Shown in pieces: positions 18,340-27,302 of a stretch of DNA of 64,000 nucleotides; positions within the stretch are counted from its first letter, which is position 1; each line of letters starts with the position of its first letter. The position numbers and the translations under genes were made by a program. The stretch is taken from positions 55,997-119,996 of the forward strand of contig CAJPFN010000017.1 of NCBI GenBank assembly GCA_905339215.1. Reading direction: 5' to 3'. Source of the DNA: Rhizobiaceae bacterium (GTDB taxonomy: Bacteria > Pseudomonadota > Alphaproteobacteria > Rhizobiales > Rhizobiaceae). The notes below the pieces were generated by a model. The model did not search any database, was not told the DNA's origin, and worked only from the letters and a program-made list of their open reading frames with translations.

Positions 18340-19962
18340 CTACTCCGCCGCGACCAGCCCGGCCATCTCGCGGTTCTTCATCAGCTTGTAGACGATGGAA
18401 TCCATCAGGGCCTGGAAGGACGCGTCGATGATGTTGTCGGAGACGCCGACCGTCCACCAACGTGCGCCGGAAGCGTCGTGCGATTCGATCAGCACGCGCG
18501 TGATCGCCTCGGTGCCGCCGTTGAGGATGCGCACCTTGTAGTCGACCAGCGAAAGGTCGGCGATCTCGGCCTGGAAGCGGCCGAGGTCCTTGCGCAGCGC
18601 GATGTCGAGCGCGTTGACCGGCCCGTGGCCTTCGGCGACCGACATACGCTCCTCGCCGTCGACCAGCACTTTCACGATCGCCTCCGACACCGTCTTCAGG
18701 TTGCCGTTGGCATCGAAACGGCGCTCGACCATGCAGCGGAACGAGGTCACCTTGAAGAAGTCCGGGACCGTGTGCAGCATCTTTCGGGCAAGCAACTCGA
18801 AGCTGGCGTCGGCGCCCTCGTAGGCATAGCCCTCGGCCTCGCGCTCCTTGACGACCGCGATCAGCGCGTCGAGCCTGCCGTCGTCGCGCGGCACTTCGAT
18901 GCCGCGGCGTTTCAATTCAGCGACGAAGTTGGCCTTGCCGCCCTGGTCGGAGATCATGACGCGGCGGCGGTTGCCGACTGCCTCGGGCGGCACGTGCTCG
19001 TAGGTCTTCGGCTCCTTGGCCAGCGCGGAGGCGTGGATGCCGGCCTTGGTGGCGAAGGCGGAGGAGCCGACATAGGGCGCCTGCGGTTCCGGCGCCCGGT
19101 TGAGCAGTTCGTCGAAGCCGCGCGACAGGCGCGAGATGCCTTCCAGCGCCTCGGCGTCAATGCCGGTCTCGAAACGGGCGGCGAAGGCAGGCTTCAGCAC
19201 GAGCGTCGGGATAATAGTGACGAGGTTGGCGTTGCCGCAGCGCTCGCCGATGCCGTTCAGCGTGCCCTGGATCTGGCGCACGCCTGCCTCGACCGCGGCC
19301 AGTGAGTTGGCGACCGCCTGGCCGGTGTCGTCGTGGGCGTGGATGCCCAGCCGCGCGCCGGGGATCCCGGCGGAGATGACCGCCTCGACGATGGCGCGGA
19401 CCTCCGAGGGCTGCGTGCCGCCGTTTGTATCGCACAGCACCACCCAGCGGGCGCCGGCGTCGTGGGCGGCACGCGCGCAAGCAAGCGCATAGGCCGGATT
19501 GGCCTTGTAGCCGTCGAAGAAATGCTCGCAGTCGACCATCGCCTCCCTGCCGGCCGCGCGGACGGCTTCGACCGAGGCGCGGATCGCCTCCAGGTTCTCG
19601 TCCTCGGTGCAGCCGAGCGCGACGCGGACGTGATAGTCCCAGCTCTTGGCGACGAAGCAGACGGCGTCGGACTTCGCCTGGAGGAGTGCCGCGATGCCCG
19701 GATCGTTGGAGGCGGAGATCCCGACGCGCTTGGTCATGCCGAAGGCGACGAACTTCGCCTTCTCCGTGCGCTTCCGGGCGAAGAAGGCCGTGTCAGTCGG
19801 ATTGGCGCCCGGATAGCCGCCCTCGACATAGTCGATGCCGAACGCGTCGAGCATCTTCGCAATGGCGATCTTGTCGTCTACGGAGAAGTCGACGCCCGGC
19901 GTCTGCTGGCCGTCGCGTAAGGTGGTGTCGAAGAGGTAGAGGCGTTCGCGTTTCATCGTCAT
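18340..19962 (-). CDS. cimA: Citramalate synthase
   Basis: CimA condenses acetyl-CoA and pyruvate to (R)-citramalate, a threonine-independent entry to isoleucine synthesis. The 540-residue protein has the DRE-TIM metallolyase motifs: DTTLRDGQQTPG near residue 10, GIHAHDDTGQAVAN with the metal-binding HxH, and NGIGERCGNANL. The C-terminal third is the LeuA dimer (allosteric) domain. The related 2-isopropylmalate synthase is the alternative, but the FFARKRTEKAKFVAFGMTKR region fits the CimA/LeuA3 group. The start ATG at 19962 lies 4 bases after a 40-codon membrane-peptide gene, implying coupled translation. Confidence 0.9.
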   Translation of the reverse strand: MTMKRERLYLFDTTLRDGQQTPGVDFSVDDKIAIAKMLDAFGIDYVEGGYPGANPTDTAFFARKRTEKAKFVAFGMTKRVGISASNDPGIAALLQAKSDAVCFVAKSWDYHVRVALGCTEDENLEAIRASVEAVRAAGREAMVDCEHFFDGYKANPAYALACARAAHDAGARWVVLCDTNGGTQPSEVRAIVEAVISAGIPGARLGIHAHDDTGQAVANSLAAVEAGVRQIQGTLNGIGERCGNANLVTIIPTLVLKPAFAARFETGIDAEALEGISRLSRGFDELLNRAPEPQAPYVGSSAFATKAGIHASALAKEPKTYEHVPPEAVGNRRRVMISDQGGKANFVAELKRRGIEVPRDDGRLDALIAVVKEREAEGYAYEGADASFELLARKMLHTVPDFFKVTSFRCMVERRFDANGNLKTVSEAIVKVLVDGEERMSVAEGHGPVNALDIALRKDLGRFQAEIADLSLVDYKVRILNGGTEAITRVLIESHDASGARWWTVGVSDNIIDASFQALMDSIVYKLMKNREMAGLVAAE

Positions 19963-19966
19963 TCCG

Positions 19967-20089
19967 TCAGAGGTTGCCGGCATACCAGAGGACGACGACC
20001 ACGATCAGGACCAGCGCCACGATCTTCCCGGCGATGGCGTAGAGGAGCCATCTCGGCATCCGGTTCGAAGGGGTCGGGTTGGCCGCCAT
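19967..20089 (-). CDS. Small single-helix membrane protein (40 aa)
   Basis: An open frame of 40 codons reads MAANPTPSNRMPRWLLYAIA followed by a strongly hydrophobic stretch with four consecutive Val residues and a short tail WYAGNL. It has one membrane helix of about 22 residues preceded by basic residues, a usual N-in topology. It fits exactly between pip (6 bases away) and cimA (4 bases away), with no other use of that DNA. The tight spacing in a coupled operon is the main evidence that it is a gene. Function unknown. Confidence 0.65.
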   Translation of the reverse strand: MAANPTPSNRMPRWLLYAIAGKIVALVLIVVVVLWYAGNL

Positions 20090-20095
20090 CGTCGC

Positions 20096-21533
<1,438 letters not shown>

Positions 21534-21537
<4 letters not shown>

Positions 21538-22037
21538 GCGCCCTCCCCCCGCCGCGCCTCGGGCGGCCAAGTCTCGGTGTCGTAGTCGGGATGCTGGTAG
21601 GAGACCAGCGTGGCGAGGAAGGAGGCGGCGTCCTGGTCGGCGAGCGTCTCCTCCTTCGGCAGGTGCGGCACGTCGTCGACGTAAGGCAGCTTCGCCTCGA
21701 CCCCCCACTGGATCTTCGGCGCGATCTCCTCGGGATGGTCGAAGGCGCCGATGGCGAGCGCGATGCCGTCGGGCGCCTCGTAGGTCAGCGGCGTGCCGCA
21801 TTCGCCGCAGAAGCCGCGATGCGCGGCGCTGGACGAGCGGAACGTCTTCGGCTTGCCGCGCGTCCAAGTGAGCTTCGCCTCGCGCACCGAGACCAGCGGC
21901 AGGTAGAAATTGCCGGACGCCTTCTGGCACATGCGGCAGTGGCAGACCGAGGCGTCGCCCAGCGCGCCTTCGACATGGAAGCGCACGGCGCCGCACTGGC
22001 ATCCGCCGGAATAGCTGGGACGGTTGTCGAGGGTCAT
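21534..22037 (-). CDS. GFA (CENP-V/GFA) family zinc protein, copy 1
   Basis: This 167-residue protein is the upstream paralogue: GGCQCGAVRF, CHCRMCQKASGNFY and GFCGECGTPLTYE, the three cysteine clusters of the GFA fold, then QHPDYDTETWPPEARR near the C-terminus, mirrored by QHPDHDTEFWPP in copy 2. The ATG at 22037 gives the family start; the longer frame upstream overlaps the VOC gene. It lies 4 bases after the VOC gene. A thiol-linked detoxification role for the whole VOC-GFA-GFA set is plausible but only inferred. Confidence 0.88.
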
Positions 22038-22041
22038 CCGG

Positions 22042-22425
22042 TCACTCCGGCCTGTGGCAGACGGCTTCGACGTTGTTGCCGTCGGGATCGAAGACGAAGG
22101 CGCCGTAATAGTCGGCGTGGTAGTGCGGGCGAAGCCCCGGCGCGCCGTTGTCGCGGCCGCCGGCGGCGAGCGCTGCGGCATGGAAGGCGTCGACCTCGGC
22201 CCGGCTCGATGCGGTGAAGGCGTAGTGGCGGCCGGGACCGATGTCGGCCGATTCCGTCAACCAGAAATCCGGCTTGCTGCGGCCGTAGCCGGCGACCCAT
22301 TTGCCGCCGGTGAACTCCTTCGGCACGGTCATCAGCAGCTTTGCGCCGATCGCGCCAAGCGCCGCGTCGTAGAAGGTTTTGGCCCGGGCAGGGTCGGATA
22401 CGGGAATGCCGGTGTGGTCGATCAT
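22042..22425 (-). CDS. VOC (glyoxalase-fold) family protein
   Basis: A 127-residue protein starting MIDHTGIPVSDPARAKTFYD, the standard first beta-alpha unit of the vicinal oxygen chelate fold. His4 and a Glu near the end (NNVEAVCH) are placed as metal ligands, with HYAF and YYGAFVFDPDGN in between. VOC proteins include glyoxalases, extradiol dioxygenases and antibiotic-binding proteins; none can be chosen here. GGAGG six bases upstream fixes the start. It is the first intact gene of the VOC-GFA-GFA-pip-peptide-cimA run. Confidence 0.88.
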   Translation of the reverse strand: MIDHTGIPVSDPARAKTFYDAALGAIGAKLLMTVPKEFTGGKWVAGYGRSKPDFWLTESADIGPGRHYAFTASSRAEVDAFHAAALAAGGRDNGAPGLRPHYHADYYGAFVFDPDGNNVEAVCHRPE

Positions 22426-22694
22426 GGATTGCCTCCTCTCGCGTGGCGTTGCGACCCGGCGGGACGCCGTCCCTCCCCCTCGAGGGGAGGGTGGCCGCGC
22501 AGCGGCCGGGTGGGGTACAAGCGGCCGGCAACGGACTTAACTTCTTCCGCGACATGCCAGGCGTTTTCCAGGACGTCCGGGGCGTCGACGCGCGTGACAG
22601 TGTAACCAAGTGACCGCAGGTATGCGTCCCGATTGGCGTCGTGCCGTTTTACAGCTTCGATCTCACGCGTGAGCGAAGTAAAGGTGTCGCGCAT
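22422..22694 (-). pseudogene. DUF559 endonuclease-like remnant
   Basis: About 45 residues (VKRHDANRDAYLRSLGYTV, then DAPDVLENAWHVAEEV) match the C-terminal end of DUF559, the Vsr/PD-(D/E)xK-like small endonucleases, whose normal form reads RD-x-L-x-x-x-G-Y-x-V followed by V-LEN. The catalytic N-terminal half is absent, and both ends of the frame run into a GC-rich repeat (22471-22516 and 22705-22750). It therefore looks like a truncated gene carried between inverted repeats. Its stop overlaps the VOC start, probably by chance. Expression is not supported. Confidence 0.6.
22471..22516 (+). repeat. 46-bp inverted repeat, left copy
   Basis: The copy begins CCCTCCCCCTCGAGGGGAGG, itself a palindrome centred on CTCGAG, and continues through a second palindromic part (GGCCGC/GCGGCC). 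It is matched by the reverse complement at 22705-22750 with one difference in 46 bases. Similar GGGGAGGG-type palindromes are scattered in Rhizobiales genomes. Confidence 0.8.
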
Positions 22695-22704
22695 GGCGGA
22701 GACG

Positions 22705-22750
22705 ACCCCACCCGGCCGCTCCGCGGCCACCCTCCCCTCGAGGGGGAGGG
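22705..22750 (-). repeat. 46-bp inverted repeat, right copy
   Basis: This is the reverse-complement partner of 22471-22516 with one mismatch (G for C near the middle). The 188 bp between the two copies hold the DUF559 fragment. The pair could form a large cruciform or mark the ends of a small mobile unit. Confidence 0.8.
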
Positions 22751-22774
22751 ATCGCGCCGGCGCTCGCCGCACCC

Positions 22775-24547
22775 TCACCGCTTCACCTCCCACGTCGTGG
22801 TGCGCTCGCCGGTGGCGGGGTCCTTGCCGTCCTTCAGCTGGATGCCCTGCGCCAGAAGCTCGTCGCGGATCCTGTCGGCCTCGGCCCAGTTCTTCGTAGC
22901 GATGAAGGCGAGGCGGCGGGCGATGGCGTCTTGGATTGCGACCTCATCGGACTTAGCATCGATTGAGAGAGGGAGGAGCGAGATGCCACCGTGCTCGTCT
23001 AGTACGAGGGCCACCGCGTCCCTGGCCATCTCCTGGTTCAGTTGCTTGAAACGTTCATTCAGCTCATTTCGTGACCGCATTCGATCTTCGAGTGACGATT
23101 GCCACCGGTAGTTGTTCAGGGTTAGCGCTTGAGCCAACGGAATGAGATTGCGATACTTCTCGTAGAGGTAAGGTTGCACGCCAAACGCAGTGGACTCGAA
23201 ATAAGCGTCCTTCATATAGGTCCGAAAAAAACCCAACCAGACCAAGTCCTTTCCCAACTGGTCGGCCGACTCCGTCTTCTTCGGAGCTTCTGTCGCTAAA
23301 CGCTCCAAGTGAGCAATTACTCCGGAAAAATTGAGATCGTCGCTCAGCGATGCAATGACTTCGTCCGACGGAATCTGTTCCACGCCGATCAAGAAATCGT
23401 TCTTCAGCGTCGAAGAAGCATAAACAGCAAACCGTTCGACCCATTCCGCCAGTCTGCTTCGCCAATACTCAAGACGAGATTCGCTGAAGTCTATCGGCTG
23501 ACGATAGTGAGTTGCCAGCATGGTCAGCCTGATAACTTCACCCGCGAAGGGCTTCCGGCCGACTCCCTGTAGCAGCTCGTGGATGGTGACGAAGTTGCCC
23601 TCCGATTTCGACATCTTCCTGCCCTCGACCTGCAGGAAGCCGTTGTGCAGCCAGTACCTGGCCATCACCTCGGTGCCGTGGGCGCAGCGCGACTGGGCGA
23701 TCTCATTCTCGTGGTGCGGGAAGATCAGGTCGAGCCCGCCGCCGTGGATATCGAAGACCTCGCCGAGATAGGCCGCCGACATCGCCGAGCACTCGATATG
23801 CCAGCCGGGCCGGCCGTGGATGTGCACGTGGCCGCCGCCGGGCAGGTCGAAATGCGCCTCCCAGCCGGGTTCCTCGGCCGTGCTCTCCTTCCACAGGACG
23901 AAGTCGGCCGGGTTCTTCTTGTGCGCCTCGACCGCGATGCGCGCGCCGGCCTGCTGTTCGTCGAGCGGCCGCTTGGAGAGTTGGCCGTAGTCGGCCATCG
24001 AGGTCACGTCGAACAGGACTTCGCCATCGGAAACATAGGCATGGCCGCGGTCGATGAGAGACTGAATCAGCGTCACCATATCGGCCTTGCCGTCGGCGCG
24101 CGGCAGCACGAACTCGGTAGCGCGCGGCTGGAACGTCGGCTGAAGGCAGCCGAGCGCGGTGACGTCCTTCTGGTACTGCTCGTAGGTCGGCTCGGTGACC
24201 TTGCGGATCGCCTCGTTGAGCGAGAGCCGGCCGGCGGCGATCTCGGCGCCGTAGTCGCGCAGCGCCCGCGCGTTGATCTTGTCGTCGACGTCGGTGATGT
24301 TGCGCACGTAGGTGACGCGGTCGGCGCCGTAGAGGTGGCGGAGCAGCCGGTAGAGCACGTCGAAGACGATCGCCGGGCGCGCGTTGCCGATATGGGCGTA
24401 GTCATAGACGGTGGGGCCGCAGACATACATGCGCACGCGCTTCTCGGCCTCGGGGATTGCCGGGTCCTCCCAGTCTAGCGGACGAAAGTCCTCCTTCGCG
24501 CGCGACAGCGTGTTGTAGAGCCTGAGCCCCTTGAACCCCTCGGACAT
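22775..24547 (-). CDS. cysS: Cysteinyl-tRNA synthetase, unusually long
   Basis: CysRS charges tRNA-Cys. The catalytic domain is standard: zinc ligand Cys in [16 protein letters not shown] with the HIGN motif, the second Cys in [26 protein letters not shown] and [18 protein letters not shown] precedes the ATG at 24547. At 590 residues it is about 130 longer than E. coli CysS (461). The extra length lies in the C-terminal half, about residues 340-550, where the DNA (about 22910-23530) is visibly less GC-rich than both flanks. The last 45 residues return to the common [12 protein letters not shown] ... TTTWEVKR ending. This suggests a mosaic gene, with function expected to be intact. Confidence 0.95.
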   Translation of the reverse strand: MSEGFKGLRLYNTLSRAKEDFRPLDWEDPAIPEAEKRVRMYVCGPTVYDYAHIGNARPAIVFDVLYRLLRHLYGADRVTYVRNITDVDDKINARALRDYGAEIAAGRLSLNEAIRKVTEPTYEQYQKDVTALGCLQPTFQPRATEFVLPRADGKADMVTLIQSLIDRGHAYVSDGEVLFDVTSMADYGQLSKRPLDEQQAGARIAVEAHKKNPADFVLWKESTAEEPGWEAHFDLPGGGHVHIHGRPGWHIECSAMSAAYLGEVFDIHGGGLDLIFPHHENEIAQSRCAHGTEVMARYWLHNGFLQVEGRKMSKSEGNFVTIHELLQGVGRKPFAGEVIRLTMLATHYRQPIDFSESRLEYWRSRLAEWVERFAVYASSTLKNDFLIGVEQIPSDEVIASLSDDLNFSGVIAHLERLATEAPKKTESADQLGKDLVWLGFFRTYMKDAYFESTAFGVQPYLYEKYRNLIPLAQALTLNNYRWQSSLEDRMRSRNELNERFKQLNQEMARDAVALVLDEHGGISLLPLSIDAKSDEVAIQDAIARRLAFIATKNWAEADRIRDELLAQGIQLKDGKDPATGERTTTWEVKR

Positions 24548-24938
24548 CGAACCTCCAGACCCCGTTCCCTCACCGTCCGTGCATGAAGCGGCCGCATGGC
24601 GCGCCTCGGCCCGCTGGCCGGTTCGTTGTCGTATCTTTCGGGAAAGAGGGCGAAAACGTCCGGACCAGCGCGAGCGCTAGCCAATAATGCAAATGCCGGT
24701 GATGGCGAAGGACGTTTTCATGGGCCGCTTATCGCGCCTCGCCCCGGCGGCCGTCAAGTCGCTTTTATCGCGGCGGCGTGTCGTTTCCGCGGCGTCATGT
24801 GATCGGCAAGATTTTATTAAACATGTCTATACAAACGAAAAGGGCGATCGGTTCCGATTTTCCGGCCGCGTCACGATTTGGTCGAAATCGGTCACCATCT
24901 GCAGCCCCATGGAACACCGTGACCCAAGGGAAGAGAAC
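24548..24938. other. Intergenic region between cysS and a small basic-protein gene
   Basis: The 391 bases hold no convincing gene. Composition drops in 24800-24910, with an AT-rich stretch including TTTTATTAAA and a CTATAC hexamer at 24827-24832 that could be a -10; no good -35 sits 16-18 bases before it. Possible promoter for the gene at 24939. Confidence 0.4.
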
Positions 24939-25091
24939 ATGCCTGTCACCCGCAACGAGTCCGAACGTGCGCGCAAGCAGTACGCGGCGCTCGCCACCCA
25001 CTACCGCGCCATCGGCCCCGCCGCGATCGTGGCGGCCCTGATACACGCCAACAAGCGCAAGGCCCCGGCGGCGGCGAAGTCGGCGGCCTGA
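24939..25091 (+). CDS. Small basic protein, unknown function (50 aa)
   Basis: The frame encodes 50 residues starting MPVTRNESERARKQYAALAT and ending in a Lys/Ala-rich tail (NKRKAPAAAKSAA). It has no signal peptide or membrane segment; the middle IGPAAIVAALIHA is a short amphipathic helix. AAGGGAAGAG just upstream of the ATG at 24939 is a good ribosome binding site and decides this start over the ATG at 24687, whose extra residues show no coding character. Short basic proteins of this kind are common in Rhizobiales; the function is unknown. Confidence 0.6.
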   Translation: MPVTRNESERARKQYAALATHYRAIGPAAIVAALIHANKRKAPAAAKSAA

Positions 25092-25116
25092 ACCGCCTTG
25101 CCGGGCGCGGCGGACG

Positions 25117-25893
25117 CTAGAACAGCTTGAGCTGGGTATCGGACCTCGGCCCGACCGCCTTCTGCTCTACGGCCTTTGGCGCGGCGGTCTCCGGCGCGTG
25201 CTCCCCGACGACGGGGGTCTGGATCTCGGGGCCGGTATTGGCCACCTTGTTGACCTTGTCCGAGATCGCAATCGCCTCGAAGAAACCGGGCTCGGCCGGC
25301 CGCATCAGGTCGGCCACGTCGCGCGGCTCCTGCGTGCGACAGTCGAGCCAGCGGGCGTAGCCGGCCGGCTGGATGACGACCGGCATCCGGTCATGGATGG
25401 ACGCGACATCGGCATTCGCCGACGTGGTCAGGATGGCGCCGGTATCGATCTCGGAGCCGCCCGGTTCGGAATAGATCTCCATCAGGCCGGCGAAGGCGAC
25501 GAGCCCGCCCCCCTTCGGACGGACGAAATAGGGCGTCGACTTCTTGCCATCGCGCTTCCATTCGTAGAAGCCGGACGCCGGCACCAGCGCCCGGCGATGG
25601 CGCATGGCGGCACGGAAGGCGTTCTTCTCCGCAGCCGTCTCCGAACGCGCATTGATCAGCAGCGGCAGATCCTTGGGGTTCTTCGCCCAGGACGGGATCA
25701 GGCCCCAGCGAACCAGCAACGCCCGGCGATCAGGCAGGTTGGAGCCGGGCTCGCGCGGCTGGCCGGCGACGACGAGCAGGATCGGCTGGGTCGGCGCGAT
25801 GTTGTAGCGCGGCGGGAAGACTTCGAGGTCGAGCAGGCCGAACAGCGCCTGGACCTCCTCGGGGCTCGCCGTGAGTGTGAAGCGTCCGCACAT
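25117..25893 (-). CDS. yedK: SOS response-associated peptidase (YedK/HMCES family)
   Basis: This 258-residue protein protects abasic sites in single-stranded DNA by forming a covalent thiazolidine link through Cys2. Cys2 is present (MCGRFTLTAS), as are the Asn of NARSETA, the Glu of PASGFYEW and the His of IHDRMPVVI that complete the active site. About 35 extra residues at the C-terminus (Ala/Pro/Glu-rich) extend beyond the core of about 220. No alphaproteobacterial LexA box (GTTC-N7-GTTC) was seen upstream, so SOS control is not supported. It diverges from the Nudix gene. Confidence 0.93.
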   Translation of the reverse strand: MCGRFTLTASPEEVQALFGLLDLEVFPPRYNIAPTQPILLVVAGQPREPGSNLPDRRALLVRWGLIPSWAKNPKDLPLLINARSETAAEKNAFRAAMRHRRALVPASGFYEWKRDGKKSTPYFVRPKGGGLVAFAGLMEIYSEPGGSEIDTGAILTTSANADVASIHDRMPVVIQPAGYARWLDCRTQEPRDVADLMRPAEPGFFEAIAISDKVNKVANTGPEIQTPVVGEHAPETAAPKAVEQKAVGPRSDTQLKLF

Positions 25894-25953
25894 GATGCTA
25901 CCCTCTTAACGACAAGGGCGGCGGGCGGACAAGCCCGCCGATGGAGGAGAACG

Positions 25954-26427
25954 ATGGCCGGGCGCGGCGACAGCGATTCCGCCGAGTCACAGATGCCAGC
26001 CGCCGATGTGATCCCGGCCGTGTCGGTGGCGCTGTTGCGGGGCGGCCACGTGCTTCTGGTCAGGCGCGGGCGGGAGCCATCGCGCGGCCTCTATGCCTTT
26101 CCCGGAGGGCGGATCGAGCCGGGGGAAACCGTGGAGGAAGCGGCGCGGCGCGAACTCCACGAGGAGACGGGTCTTGCCGCGAGCGACCTCGCCGTGCTGC
26201 GCAACCTGGCGATCGACAGCCGGCGTGACGGCCGCATGGTGCGTTACCGCCTCACCGTGCTGTCCGGGAGATGGCTGGCCGGCGAGGCGATCGCCGCCGA
26301 CGATGCCGAAGCGGTCGGCTGGTTCCGGTTCGACGAACTCGCGGACCTGCCGATCACACCGTCGACGCTGGAGATCGCCCGCGAGTTGCTTGGGGAAGTG
26401 CCCGCCCGCGATGCGACGGCGTCGTGA
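25954..26427 (+). CDS. Nudix hydrolase
   Basis: A 157-residue Nudix protein. The box G-x5-E-x7-REU-x-EE-x-GU is complete, as GRIEPGETVEEAARRELHEETGL near residues 51-73, giving a metal-dependent pyrophosphohydrolase. Substrate cannot be read from sequence; the LYAFPGGRIEPGE context is seen in ADP-ribose- and NADH-type as well as MutT-like members. GGAGGAG at 25943-25949 sets the start. A perfect 7-bp hairpin (GGCGGGC/GCCCGCC, 25920-25939) sits directly before that ribosome binding site and could affect initiation. Confidence 0.92.
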   Translation: MAGRGDSDSAESQMPAADVIPAVSVALLRGGHVLLVRRGREPSRGLYAFPGGRIEPGETVEEAARRELHEETGLAASDLAVLRNLAIDSRRDGRMVRYRLTVLSGRWLAGEAIAADDAEAVGWFRFDELADLPITPSTLEIARELLGEVPARDATAS

Positions 26428-26482
26428 CGCATCGCGGCGAATACGCCTTGCGGCGGACAAAATCATTGGACAAGAAGAGCTT

Positions 26483-26854
26483 ATGCGCCGTCACTCAATC
26501 CTCTTCGCCGCCGTCGTCGTCCTTTGCGGACTGACCGCGCCTGCCGCGGCGGTGGAGGCCCCGTTCCAGCCGCGGCTGCTGCGGCTCGCCGAAGTGCTCG
26601 GCTCTCTCCACTACCTGCGCAATCTATGTGGCGAGCTGGGGACACAGTGGCGCGACCAGATGCAGAAGCTGATCGACGCCGAGAATCCGGCGCCGGACCT
26701 GCGCGCGCGCTACGTGGCCTCGTTCAACCGCGGCTACCGCTCTTATGAGGGGACCTATGTGAAGTGCACGGCCTCGGCGACGGAGGCGATCGCCCGCTTC
26801 ATGAAGGAAGGCGAGGAATTAAGTCGTGACATTGCCGTTCGTTTCGGCAATTAG
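26483..26854 (+). CDS. TIGR02301 family exported protein
   Basis: The 123-residue protein has a signal peptide (about residues 1-22, ending APAAAVEA). Its mature part has the TIGR02301 hallmarks: RLAEVLGSLHYLRNLCGE, WRDQMQKLIDAE, FNRGYRSYEGTYVKCT and EAIARFMKEGEE. Two conserved Cys probably form a disulfide in the periplasm. The family is restricted to alphaproteobacteria and has no known function. It follows the Nudix gene by 55 bases on the same strand. Its stop codon overlaps the first of several CtrA-type boxes. Confidence 0.85.
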   Translation: MRRHSILFAAVVVLCGLTAPAAAVEAPFQPRLLRLAEVLGSLHYLRNLCGELGTQWRDQMQKLIDAENPAPDLRARYVASFNRGYRSYEGTYVKCTASATEAIARFMKEGEELSRDIAVRFGN

Positions 26855-26866
26855 GAAACTGTTAAC
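26851..26866 (+). promoter_or_regulatory. CtrA-type box (TTAG-N7-TTAAC)
   Basis: TTAG at 26851-26854 and TTAAC at 26862-26866 are spaced by seven bases, matching the TTAA-N7-TTAAC site of the cell-cycle regulator CtrA except for one base. It overlaps the stop codon of the preceding gene and lies 126 bases before the ATG at 26992. Confidence 0.55.
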
Positions 26867-26905
26867 TTTTTCACCATTGCCGGCCCACAAGGCGAAAACG
26901 GTGTG

Positions 26906-26932
26906 TTAGAAAAGGCTTAATGGGCCATTAAC
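26906..26932 (+). promoter_or_regulatory. Triple phased CtrA half-sites (TTAG-N7-TTAA-N7-TTAAC)
   Basis: TTAG (26906-26909), TTAA (26917-26920) and TTAAC (26928-26932) are each spaced by seven bases, so the middle half-site serves two overlapping full CtrA sites; the second, TTAATGGGCCATTAAC, is a perfect consensus. The array ends 59 bases before the ATG at 26992, where CtrA commonly activates or blocks a promoter. Confidence 0.7.
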
Positions 26933-26991
26933 AGGGACGACTCAAGTTGATCCGAATTCTCCGGATCGTGACTTGATGGGGTGAAGCCAGC

Positions 26992-27249
26992 ATGGAACAG
27001 GCCGTAAACGACATCGATGCCCTGGTGCGCGAGGAAAAGCGCCTGACATCGGTCGAGAGCCACAGTGAGGCCTGGGCCGAGGGGCTTTCGGCGGGCATCG
27101 AGCCGGAAATCATCGCGGAGGCGGCGTTGTCGACGGCCTTCGGCGAACTCCTCAGAGCGAACGGCGAAGCCGCGGCGCTGGCCCTGCTCGACCGCATGCG
27201 CGAGAAGGTGATCTCCGGAGAATTCGAACCCCTGCTCCGGCGGCATTGA
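26992..27249 (+). CDS. Small conserved Rhizobiales-type protein, likely CtrA-controlled (85 aa)
   Basis: The 85-residue acidic, helical protein begins MEQAVNDIDALVREEKRLTS and contains SEAWAEGLSAGIEPEIIAEA and LLDRMREKVISGEF. There is no signal peptide, membrane helix or known enzymatic motif. GGGGTGAAG lies before the ATG at 26992. Similar short proteins are recalled from Rhizobiales without assigned function. Two groups of CtrA-type boxes lie directly upstream (26851-26866, 26906-26932) with no other gene between, so cell-cycle timing is the best clue to its role. Confidence 0.7.
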   Translation: MEQAVNDIDALVREEKRLTSVESHSEAWAEGLSAGIEPEIIAEAALSTAFGELLRANGEAAALALLDRMREKVISGEFEPLLRRH

Positions 27250-27302
27250 CGCGCCGACGCCATCGCGGTTTATCGGTTATCCTGGAGCCGGCCGGTTCCA
27301 CT

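Noticed and set aside
25894..25953. LexA box between yedK and the Nudix gene
   Set aside because: No GTTC-N7-GTTC or GAAC-N7-GAAC pattern is present despite the SOS-associated gene name.
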